Origin: Gammaproteobacteria bacterium | Lineage (GTDB): Bacteria; Pseudomonadota; Gammaproteobacteria; Steroidobacterales; Steroidobacteraceae | Assembly: GCA_028293725.1 (NCBI GenBank) | Contig: JAQGOE010000044.1 | Coordinates: forward strand, 1 to 11,765 | Length of the DNA: 11,765 nucleotides | Direction of reading: 5' to 3' | Translations under genes and position numbers: made by a program | The notes under the pieces: model-generated | Database searches by the model: none | Told to the model about the DNA's origin: nothing | The model's input: only the letters and a program-made list of their open reading frames with translations | In this document: positions 1 through 6,201 of the stretch, piece after piece | Position numbering within the stretch: the stretch's first letter is position 1 | Layout of the letters: every line of letters begins with the position of its first letter

Positions 1-1025
1 TGCGTGTCGTTCATCTGGATCGCGGCTTTTTCCGGAAGCGCGCTCCAATCGGAGTTGTTACGACGAAAGCGCCGGATGAGGTCGGCCAGCGAACAGGCCA
101 CCAGAAAATACTCCTGCACAAAGCGCAGACCCTGCCCCGTCGTGGTCGAGTCGTCCGGGTACAGCACCCGTGTCAGTGAGGCGGCTTCGAGTGCCTCGGC
201 GACGGCACCCACGAACTCGCCGTGGCTGAATTCCTGGAGGTCGAAATAGTCGGTGGCGCTCGCCGCCCACAGCCGCAGCGTGTTAATGGTATTACCGCCG
301 TAACCCACTACTGGCCTGTCGTAGGGCACGCCGATGAGGCTCGACGGTTTGCCCACGATCGCGCGCAATCTCCCACCCCGAACCTCATAAGAGCAATTGA
401 GGCTGACCCGAACCCTCTCGTGCGGCCGCAGGACTTCCCAGGGGTCCTGATGGAGGAGCCAGTTGTCCGGCTGTTCCTGCTGCCAGCCGTCACAGAAGAC
501 CTGCCTGAACATGCCATATTCGTAGCGAAGCCCGTAACCCATGGCGGGCAGTTGCATTGTCGCCATCGAGTCGAGGAAGCAAGCTGCCAGGCGCCCGAGT
601 CCGCCATTACCCAGTCCAGCGTCGGGTTCCTGCTCGAGGAGCCCGGGCCAGTCGAGTCCGTTCTCATCGGCAGCTCGTTTCACGATCGCATCGAGGAACA
701 GGTTAGTCACGTTGTTGGCGAGCGCACGGCCAATGAGGAACTCCATCGAGAGATAGTAGATGCGCTTCGGGTTCGCCCGCGCATAGGTGCTCTCAGTGTT
801 TATCCATCGTTGCGACAGAACATCGCGCACAGACCGGGCGAGAGCCTCGAATCGCTCGCGTGGGCCAGCTGTCTCAGGATCGACTACCTTGTCGAAAATG
901 AGGTGGCGCTGATAGCCATCCATGCCCGCGAATTGAACCGGGCTGCGCTCGTACTGGCTACGAAGAGTTACATTGCGCTGGAGGATGGCCTGCGGCGGGC
1001 TCCTCATCTCACTGTTCGCGCCCAT
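1..1025 (-). CDS. glgP: Glycogen phosphorylase, N-terminal part (cut by left window edge)
   Basis: This is a glycogen/alpha-glucan phosphorylase (GT35), a cytoplasmic PLP enzyme that releases glucose 1-phosphate from glycogen. Reading the minus strand gives about 341 codons that run off the left edge. Family blocks appear in order: RIYYLSMEFLIGRALANN near residues 88-105, GLGNGGLGRLAACFLDS near 137-153, MGYGLRYEYGMFRQ near 162-175, a VPYDRPVVGYGGNTINTLRL stretch near 240-260, and AIQMNDT at the edge. Their order and spacing match the N-terminal domain of the ~815-residue family. The PLP lysine and the catalytic C-terminal half lie outside the window. The ATG at 1025 is chosen because AGAGGA precedes it by about 11 bases and the protein then begins at the usual distance from the first motif. 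The gene is divergent from the patatin-like gene. Family identity is very sure; the assignment as GlgP rather than a MalP paralogue is less certain. Confidence 0.95.
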   Translation of the reverse strand, partial: MGANSEMRSPPQAILQRNVTLRSQYERSPVQFAGMDGYQRHLIFDKVVDPETAGPRERFEALARSVRDVLSQRWINTESTYARANPKRIYYLSMEFLIGRALANNVTNLFLDAIVKRAADENGLDWPGLLEQEPDAGLGNGGLGRLAACFLDSMATMQLPAMGYGLRYEYGMFRQVFCDGWQQEQPDNWLLHQDPWEVLRPHERVRVSLNCSYEVRGGRLRAIVGKPSSLIGVPYDRPVVGYGGNTINTLRLWAASATDYFDLQEFSHGEFVGAVAEALEAASLTRVLYPDDSTTTGQGLRFVQEYFLVACSLADLIRRFRRNNSDWSALPEKAAIQMNDT

Positions 1026-1306
1026 ATCTGTGTGTCCTCTACCCGACTGTGGAAACACTCTACGTATGCGCCGCGTCGCGAACCATCCCCGTCAAATTGA
1101 TACGGCATTTCCTCTGAGGAAACATCCACGTGGAAGCTGCACGGCTTGCGCGTGATTCTCCGCCAACTCGTCTTTTGGGCCTCGAGGAGCTCTCTCATTC
1201 TGGGTAGATCAGCGGACCTCATTCGGTGCCGCTCGTCTGCCATTAACAATCGTGAAAGTCAGCATTTACCCACCACGGATTGTTCGCCGCAGAGAGGGTG
1301 AGTACA
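1026..1306. promoter_or_regulatory. Divergent intergenic region between glgP and the patatin-like gene
   Basis: These 281 bases separate two genes pointing away from each other, so promoters for both should lie here. I could not identify convincing -35/-10 pairs by eye. An open frame on the minus strand (1004-1249) crosses the region and overlaps the glgP start by 22 bases. Its translation resembles no family I know, so it is treated as chance. A strong ribosome site, AGAGAGGG at 1291-1298, serves the plus-strand gene. Confidence 0.4.
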
Positions 1307-2674
1307 GTGAAGTTGGTGATATCTATGCGTACAACCGCTCTCTCTGGCGCGTGCGCAGTCAGCATGCGCGTCCCCGGTAACAGACGGGCCAGCTCTTGGC
1401 GACTTCGCCTTCTACTGCCACTCCTGCTCATCTATCCCGTTTGCCCGCTTGTCCTTCAGGGATGTGCGGGCCTCGCCGTCGCAGAATCGACCGCCATGGT
1501 CGACTGGCAACCGCCGGCCAACGTACCGATGACGATCCGCACGCTCAATGCCGATGGTCGGTTTTCGCAGATATCGTCCGTCGCTGCGGCGGAACGACTT
1601 CGCGCACTGCATCCGGGGGAACCTCTCAACATCCTCGCGCTTTCCGGCGGCGGCGCCTATGGTGCCTTCGGCGCTGGAGCTGTGGCGGGCCTCACGCGCA
1701 CGGACTCACGCCCGGATTTCACGGTTGTAACAGGTGTCAGCGTCGGCGCGCTAATCGCCCCTTACGCATTTCTGGGACCCACGTGGGGCGCCGACCTTCT
1801 CGATGTATTTACCAGTGCACCGGGAGAAGAACACTTGCTGCAATCACGCGGGCTCGCCGCAATCTTCGGCTCTAGCTTGTATAGCGGGAAGCCGTTGCAG
1901 CATCTCGTTGATGCGCACCTCAGCGACACAATGATTCAGGCCATCGCTCGCGAGACGAAGAAAGGACGCCTACTGCTTGTAGTCACGACTGATGTGGTTA
2001 CGGGCATGCCGGTCGTGTGGGACCTCGGTGCGATCGCACAGAACGGTGGCCCAAACGCAAGAACCCTTCTTCGCGACGTCTTGGTGGCCTCCGCTAGCGT
2101 GCCCGGGATGTTCCCGCCGGTAATGATTCGCGTCAACAAGGACGGTGTGCCCCATGATGAAGCGCACGTTGACGGAGCCGCTACTTTGCCGTTCTTCGTG
2201 CCTCCGGCGTTCATGCAGACGCCGCCCGACACACGTGACGGCACGAACCACACAGCTGTGTACGTCATCATCGACGGTCCGCTGGGTGATCCGCCAAAGA
2301 CGACACGATTGACGACGCGCTCAATTCTGTCGCGAAGCATTAATGCCGGGTTGAACCAGATGTTGCTGACAACGCTTGAATTGACTGCCGCGACTGCTCA
2401 ACTACAGGGGGCAACACTTCAGTTCTCGGCGATGCCGATCGCCCATCCGCGTGGCGATCCCTATGACTTTCGCACTGACATGATGAAGCCCCTCTCCCGC
2501 TACGCGTACGAATGCGCGCAGGCGGGACGACTCTGGACGCCACTCGTCCGCACCGACAACGGTAGCGGGACATCACGTAGCATCACCGAGACGCAGGAAG
2601 TTCCGTGTCCGGCGGATGACGCGTCTATCAGGTTTGCTACGCTCGAGGCTCAGAACCCCACAGCACTGCCCTGA
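1307..2674 (+). CDS. Patatin-like phospholipase, probable lipoprotein
   Basis: This is a patatin-family serine hydrolase, expected to cleave acyl esters of phospholipids with a Ser-Asp dyad. Counting from the GTG at 1307 (455 residues), the oxyanion-hole loop SGGGAYGAFGAG is near 113-124, the nucleophile motif GVSVG has its Ser at 145, a SASVPGMFPP block lies near 262-271, and the catalytic Asp is in VDGAA at 289. The N-terminus has arginines, then a leucine-rich stretch ending LVLQGCAG, a near-consensus lipobox with Cys53, so export and lipid anchoring are likely. The GTG is preferred because AGAGAGGG ends 8 bases upstream. In-frame ATGs at 1325 and 1364 are alternatives, and the latter gives a more usual signal length. 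It heads a run of three exported, co-oriented products. Substrate and physiological role cannot be read from the sequence. Confidence 0.9.
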   Translation: MKLVISMRTTALSGACAVSMRVPGNRRASSWRLRLLLPLLLIYPVCPLVLQGCAGLAVAESTAMVDWQPPANVPMTIRTLNADGRFSQISSVAAAERLRALHPGEPLNILALSGGGAYGAFGAGAVAGLTRTDSRPDFTVVTGVSVGALIAPYAFLGPTWGADLLDVFTSAPGEEHLLQSRGLAAIFGSSLYSGKPLQHLVDAHLSDTMIQAIARETKKGRLLLVVTTDVVTGMPVVWDLGAIAQNGGPNARTLLRDVLVASASVPGMFPPVMIRVNKDGVPHDEAHVDGAATLPFFVPPAFMQTPPDTRDGTNHTAVYVIIDGPLGDPPKTTRLTTRSILSRSINAGLNQMLLTTLELTAATAQLQGATLQFSAMPIAHPRGDPYDFRTDMMKPLSRYAYECAQAGRLWTPLVRTDNGSGTSRSITETQEVPCPADDASIRFATLEAQNPTALP

Positions 2675-2900
2675 CGGACATTGATCACTGTGCGGTCGGT
2701 GTTTGGAGTTGTTCAGTACGTATTCATGGAGAAAAACGGACCATGTCGGCGACGGGAGACGTCGGAGATCGCCTGACGGGCCATTGAGACAATGCCGGGG
2801 CGAATGAGGCGCGGTTTGGAGGACTGCGCGCAACTTCGACACAGTCATACTCGCATCAGCGTCAGGGTAATGGCCAAGGCGGAGCCAAAGTGGAGATGTT

Positions 2901-3581
2901 ATGCACAGCCACAAATTAACGGGGCAGGAGCACATACACGTCACCGCAGCCGCGATTGCGCTGTTAGCGGGCTGCGCGCATCACCCCCCGCCGCAGCAGT
3001 TCACGGCAGCCGCGCCTTTCAGCCGCACTTTTACCGGCTCCGGCGATGCGGTGTGTTGGAGTGTCAAACGCGCCCTCCTCAGCCAGGGTTATATGCTCGA
3101 TCGTCCGAACGATGCCGGCGTGCTGACAGGCTTACGTGATGAGCAGCCGAAACCGAAGTTGAACGTCACGATGCGGCTACAGACGACCTGTGCCGACAAT
3201 CGTAACGGTACGAGCATCGTGTTCGTGACCGCGACGCGTGAGGAAAATCAGCTGCAGAAGATGAAGCAGACCACCAGCATGGGCGTCGGACCCGCAACCT
3301 TGACCATGCCCTCCGGCTCGGCTCGAGTTCTGGGAACCGTGCGGCGCGAAACCATCAAAGACCCGGAGTTTTACGGTCAGTTCTTTTCGCTGGTACAGAA
3401 TTTCGCGGATCAGGAGCGGGTTTCGCAAGGATCGCGGTTAGCGAGTGATGGCGACGTGGCCGGCCCGCCGGCGAAACGCCCGGCGCGGTTGACCAGTGAA
3501 GTGGCGCAGGATGCACCGCCACCCGACAACCGACCCCAGCCCAGGCAGTCGGCTGCCCAACTGCCAGCCCCGAATCAGTAA
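2901..3581 (+). CDS. DUF2242 family lipoprotein
   Basis: This 226-residue protein is a probable outer-membrane or periplasmic lipoprotein of the DUF2242 family, whose function is unknown. The signal region ends AIALLAGCAHH, a perfect lipobox with the lipidated Cys at 25. The family core follows at about 37-165: APFSRTF, then an ACE-like segment DAVCWSVKRALLSQGYMLD, then TSMGVGPATLTMPSGS and RRETIKDPEFYGQFFSLV. Two or three cysteines in the core (near 52 and 97) could pair in the periplasm. The last ~60 residues are rich in Pro, Gln and Ala and are probably disordered. The ATG at 2901 is supported by GGAG five bases upstream. It lies 226 bp after the patatin-like gene and 93 bp before the heptad-repeat gene. 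The family call rests on remembered motif similarity. Confidence 0.85.
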   Translation: MHSHKLTGQEHIHVTAAAIALLAGCAHHPPPQQFTAAAPFSRTFTGSGDAVCWSVKRALLSQGYMLDRPNDAGVLTGLRDEQPKPKLNVTMRLQTTCADNRNGTSIVFVTATREENQLQKMKQTTSMGVGPATLTMPSGSARVLGTVRRETIKDPEFYGQFFSLVQNFADQERVSQGSRLASDGDVAGPPAKRPARLTSEVAQDAPPPDNRPQPRQSAAQLPAPNQ

Positions 3582-3674
3582 GACGCGTCCGAGCGTCGTG
3601 GGAGGCGTGCTCGGAACACAACCAAACACCGACGCTAGTCAGGTGATCAGTTGTTAGGTGACGAAGGAGGTTCC

Positions 3675-5165
3675 ATGAAACGCACTACCCTCATCGCGAT
3701 GACCGTTGGGTCAATCCTCGGAGCGGCGCTCCCTGGCGCATATGCGCAGGCGCAAAGCAGTGGCGTCGCGGATGCCGATAACCAGCAACAGCGATTGCAA
3801 ACACAACAGGTAAACCCGCGGGTGGGCTCGGCTGGCCCTAGCGCGCCACAGACGACTGCCCCAGCCGTGGGTCAGGCGGGTCCGGGGGCGCCGCAGACCA
3901 CAGCGCCTGCGGTGGGGCAGGCGGGACCTAGTCCTACCGATAAAGACAACGTCCAGCACGATCGAGCGGACATACGTGCCGACCGCAAGGACATCGCGCA
4001 GGATCGAGCCGATCTTCGCTCTGACGAGCGCGACCTACGCCAGGACTATCGGCAGCAGCGTGATGGTGTAAACGAGCAGGACGCAATCAAACAGGAGCGT
4101 GCCGACATCCGCGCCGACCGCCGTGACATCGCGCATGACCGGGCAGATATTTCGGCTGATCAGCGTGATGCCAACCACAGCGAGAACGGCACCCGCCGTG
4201 ATGCGCGCGACGACGAAGCGCGCGGCATCGCGAAAAACCGGGCCGACGATATCGACCGCGACCGCGCGGATATCGCCCATGACAGAGCGAATATTGGCGC
4301 GAATGAGAAGAGCATCGCCCAGAATCGGACGGACATCCGCACCGACCGTGCCGATATCGCACAGGACCGGGCCAATATTGGCGCGAATGAGAAGAGCGTT
4401 GCCCAGAATCAGGCGGACATCCGCAGCGACCGCGCGGATCTTGCGCAGGACCGGGCCAATATCAGCGCCAACGAAAAGAACATCGCGCAAAACCGGGCCG
4501 ACATCCGCACCGATCGGGCGGACATTGCCCAGGATCAGGCCAACATGCGTACCGAGCAGCGCGATCTGCATCATGACTACGCCGAGCAGCGCGCGGGTGT
4601 AAATGAGCAGGGCGCAATCAATCAGGCGCGCACTGCGCTCCGCACCGATCGCCAGGACATCGCGCAGGACCGCGGTGACATTCGCACAGACGCGAACAAC
4701 ATCCGCAGCGACCAGCGCAATATCCAAACGGACCGAAGCGACGTTGCCCGGGACCGCAGTGACATCCGCACAGACGCGAACAACGTACGCGCGGATCAGC
4801 GCAACATCCAGGCGGACCGAAGGGACATTGCGCAGGATCGCAGTGCCATCCGTACCGACTCGAACAATATTCACACCGACACTAGAAACATTGGTACGGA
4901 TCAGCGCGACATCCACGCAGACCGACAGGACCTGCGAGCGGATCGTCACGATCTGCGTGCCAACGGCCAGGACTTCCGCACTGCCAACCCGGCTCAGACG
5001 CAGCAGAAGGTTGCCCGCAACGACGTCCACCCCGGACCACAGCCTGTCAACACCGGAAAGGTACAGCTGACCTCAGCCACGCTGGCCAACAACACGGCGG
5101 AGAACGACAAGAAAGCCCAGAACCAGCAGACGACGCACAAGGCGTGGTACCACTGGATCTGGTAG
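3675..5165 (+). CDS. Secreted heptad-repeat protein of unknown function
   Basis: This is a 496-residue protein dominated by seven-residue repeats; I do not recognise a named family. The start is the ATG at 3675, since AAGGAGG sits four bases upstream; an in-frame TTG at 3651 is less likely. Residues 1-24 form a Sec signal peptide ending ALPGAYA, with probable cleavage after Ala. Residues 54-83 hold two copies of a 15-residue Pro/Ala/Gln-rich unit (GPSAPQTTAPAVGQA). Residues 100-433 carry about 40 heptads of the form I-x-x-D-R-x-D, with Ile/Leu at one position, Asp or Asn three later, and nearly balanced charge. The tail is Gln/Asn-rich and ends in the aromatic WYHWIW. The heptad phase suggests a long helix or coiled coil in the periplasm or at the surface, but no anchor domain is visible. 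Single-helix or disordered states are alternatives. A hairpin terminator follows. Confidence 0.85.
   Translation: MKRTTLIAMTVGSILGAALPGAYAQAQSSGVADADNQQQRLQTQQVNPRVGSAGPSAPQTTAPAVGQAGPGAPQTTAPAVGQAGPSPTDKDNVQHDRADIRADRKDIAQDRADLRSDERDLRQDYRQQRDGVNEQDAIKQERADIRADRRDIAHDRADISADQRDANHSENGTRRDARDDEARGIAKNRADDIDRDRADIAHDRANIGANEKSIAQNRTDIRTDRADIAQDRANIGANEKSVAQNQADIRSDRADLAQDRANISANEKNIAQNRADIRTDRADIAQDQANMRTEQRDLHHDYAEQRAGVNEQGAINQARTALRTDRQDIAQDRGDIRTDANNIRSDQRNIQTDRSDVARDRSDIRTDANNVRADQRNIQADRRDIAQDRSAIRTDSNNIHTDTRNIGTDQRDIHADRQDLRADRHDLRANGQDFRTANPAQTQQKVARNDVHPGPQPVNTGKVQLTSATLANNTAENDKKAQNQQTTHKAWYHWIW
3834..3923 (+). repeat. Two tandem 45-bp units (15-residue Pro/Ala/Gln linker repeat)
   Basis: The unit encoding GPSAPQTTAPAVGQA is followed directly by one encoding GPGAPQTTAPAVGQA (3834-3878 and 3879-3923). 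A partial third copy (GPSP) and a degenerate preceding stretch (VGSAG) flank them. Fourteen of fifteen residues are identical, although many third codon positions differ, so the residues rather than the bases appear to be kept. The block forms the linker between the signal peptide and the heptad region. Confidence 0.85.
4014..4148 (+). repeat. Duplicated 135-bp module, copy 1 (heptads with a three-residue phase shift)
   Basis: This 45-codon module encodes two heptads, a DYRQQRDGVNEQDAIKQ segment, three extra residues (RAD, 4098-4106), then two more heptads. A second copy at 4545-4679 has the same layout and the same three-residue insertion. In coiled-coil terms an insertion of three is a stammer. 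Confidence 0.8.
4251..4586 (+). repeat. Tandem 84-bp repeat array, type 1 (3 full units plus a diverging fourth)
   Basis: Units begin at 4251, 4335, 4419 and 4503, exactly 84 bases apart. Each encodes four heptads in fixed order, approximately IRTDRAD, IAQDRAN, IGANEKS, IAQNRTD. The fourth unit keeps the first two heptads and then changes into copy 2 of the duplicated module. Base identity between neighbours is high, including a shared AATATTGGCGCGAATGAGAA segment in units 1 and 2, which points to recent tandem duplication. Confidence 0.9.
4545..4679 (+). repeat. Duplicated 135-bp module, copy 2
   Basis: This is the second copy of the module at 4014-4148, 531 bases downstream. It encodes DYAEQRAGVNEQGAINQ where copy 1 has DYRQQRDGVNEQDAIKQ, and its three-residue phase shift (RTA) is at 4629-4637. 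It sits exactly between the two 84-bp arrays. Confidence 0.8.
4680..4931 (+). repeat. Tandem 84-bp repeat array, type 2 (3 units)
   Basis: Units begin at 4680, 4764 and 4848. Each encodes four heptads of the form IRTDANN, IRSDQRN, IQTDRSD, VARDRSD. The period equals that of array 1 but the motif order differs: a double-Asn heptad leads each unit. The third unit is the most diverged. Two further heptads (LRADRHD, LRANGQD) follow before the repeat region ends near 4973. Confidence 0.85.
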
Positions 5166-5197
5166 GCCTGCCGCTGCAAGCGTAAGCCGTCCAAGGG

Positions 5198-5226
5198 GCC
5201 TGCACGGAATCGGACTCCGTGCAGGC
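5198..5226 (+). terminator. Hairpin terminator after the heptad-repeat gene
   Basis: An 11-bp perfect inverted repeat, GCCTGCACGGA (5198-5208) and TCCGTGCAGGC (5216-5226), encloses a 7-base loop. It lies 33 bases past the stop codon. The downstream T-tract is short (TTCAT), so it is an imperfect intrinsic terminator, although two G-T pairs could extend the stem. Its position also argues against the GTG start at 5219 for the next gene. Confidence 0.75.
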
Positions 5227-5365
5227 TTCATCAGCATCAGAGCGCCTAAATCGCGCCAGATTTGTAACTCACACCGATCAACGGCCCATGTCAGGCTGTC
5301 TCACAACCTCTAAACAGCCAGACGAGTGCAACTTACGAGCGACCTCGTCCAATTCGGAGACCGCT
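5227..5365 (+). promoter_or_regulatory. Leader region of the DUF899 gene
   Basis: These 139 bases lie between the terminator and the DUF899 start and should hold that gene's promoter. I see no convincing -35/-10 pair. A weak inverted repeat, GGCTGT (5294-5299) and ACAGCC (5314-5319) with a 14-base loop, is the only internal structure seen. GGAG at 5356-5359 is the ribosome site. Confidence 0.35.
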
Positions 5366-6148
5366 ATGACCATGACTACGAGCGAACAACCTGCCACACA
5401 CACCCCGCCGATCGTGTCGCCGGAGGCCTGGAACCTTGCGCATCAGCAGATGCTCGTGAAGGAGAAGGCCCTGACGCGAGCCCGTGACGCCCTGGCGGCC
5501 GAACGCCGGCGGATGCCGTGGATGGCCGTCGACAAGGCGTACGAATTCGAGGGGCCACAGGGTAAGGTTAGCCTGCTCGACCTATTCGAGGGCCGTAGAC
5601 AACTGATCGTCTACCGCGCCTTCTTCGAGCCCGGAGTGTTCGGCTGGCCAGATCACGCCTGCCGCGGCTGCTCCCTGGGCGCCGATCAGGTCGCCCACTT
5701 GGCCCATCTGAACGCTCGCGATACCACGCTCGCGTACGCCTCGCGCGCGCCACAGAAGGACATCGAGCGCCTGAAGGCACGAATGGGTTGGAAGATGCCT
5801 TGGTACACCATCACAGACAGCTTCGACACCGACTTCGGCGTGAACGAGTGGCACGGCCACAATGCATTCATCCGCGACGGCAACAAGGTGTTCCGCACTT
5901 ACCTCATCAATGGCCGCGGCGACGAGGCGATGGGCACCACCTGGAGTTACCTCGACATCACGGCGCTCGGCCGGCAGGAGATTTGGGAGGACTCACCGAA
6001 GGGTTACCCCCAGACCCCGCCGTACAAGTGGTGGAATTGGCACGATAATTACGACGCCGAGGCCTCACCCAACCCGAAGTGGGTCGCGGTGTCCGACGCT
6101 GGCGAAGCGGCCTTCCGAAAGAGCGACGCAGAGACGAAAACTTCCTGA
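5366..6148 (+). CDS. DUF899 family thioredoxin-fold protein
   Basis: This 260-residue protein belongs to DUF899, a thioredoxin-like family of uncertain function. Family features are visible: the WNLAHQQMLVKEKALTRARD opening near 22-41, a RRRMPWM block near 47-53, the strand QLIVYRAFFEPG followed by GWPDHACRGCS, whose Cys99 and Cys102 form a CxxC pair, and a late PYKWWNWHDNY segment near 220-230. The CxxC at a thioredoxin-like position suggests thiol redox chemistry, but no activity can be claimed. No signal peptide is seen, so it is probably cytoplasmic. The ATG at 5366 is chosen because GGAG lies six bases upstream; the frame stays open back to a GTG at 5219, inside the terminator hairpin. 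A second ATG at 5372 is possible. The gene converges on the MocR gene. Confidence 0.9.
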   Translation: MTMTTSEQPATHTPPIVSPEAWNLAHQQMLVKEKALTRARDALAAERRRMPWMAVDKAYEFEGPQGKVSLLDLFEGRRQLIVYRAFFEPGVFGWPDHACRGCSLGADQVAHLAHLNARDTTLAYASRAPQKDIERLKARMGWKMPWYTITDSFDTDFGVNEWHGHNAFIRDGNKVFRTYLINGRGDEAMGTTWSYLDITALGRQEIWEDSPKGYPQTPPYKWWNWHDNYDAEASPNPKWVAVSDAGEAAFRKSDAETKTS

Positions 6149-6159
6149 TTACCGTCTGC

Positions 6160-6197
6160 CGCGCCCGACCGACACGCTCTGCGAGTCGGCGGGCGCG
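6160..6197. terminator. GC-rich hairpin between convergent genes
   Basis: CGCGCCCG (6160-6167) pairs with CGGGCGCG (6190-6197). After one bulged A at 6168, CCGA (6169-6172) pairs with TCGG (6186-6189), leaving a 13-base loop. The hairpin fills most of the 53-bp gap between the converging DUF899 and MocR genes. No T-run follows on either strand, so it may act as a bidirectional barrier rather than a classic intrinsic terminator. Confidence 0.5.
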
Positions 6198-6201
6198 AGG
6201 A

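Noticed and set aside
222..1100. Long plus-strand open frame of 292 codons
   Set aside because: It lies opposite the glycogen phosphorylase gene, whose minus-strand translation shows several unmistakable family motifs.
1004..1249. 81-codon minus-strand frame upstream of glgP
   Set aside because: No recognisable family, no clear ribosome site, and it overlaps the glgP start by 22 bases. A leader peptide cannot be excluded but is unsupported.
2675..2900. Possible small gene or RNA in the 226-bp gap, including a 16-codon frame beginning at ATG 2726
   Set aside because: No ribosome site, no stable hairpin and no recognisable product; it seems to be ordinary leader sequence.
4035..5030. 331-codon minus-strand open frame opposite the heptad repeats, and long plus-strand frames at 4099-4602 and 4603-5070
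   Set aside because: The repeated GAC/CGC/ATC codons lack stop codons in other frames, so every frame stays open across the array. The 3675 frame has the ribosome site, the signal peptide and a protein-level period; the antisense product is only a Val/Ala/Ile echo of the repeat.
5294..5319. Inverted repeat GGCTGT/ACAGCC in the DUF899 leader
   Set aside because: The six-base stem with a 14-base loop is within chance expectation and fits no riboswitch or attenuator known to me.
5219..5365. N-terminal extension of the DUF899 gene from a GTG at 5219
   Set aside because: The GTG is inside the terminator hairpin and the added residues do not resemble the family; ATG 5366 has GGAG six bases upstream.
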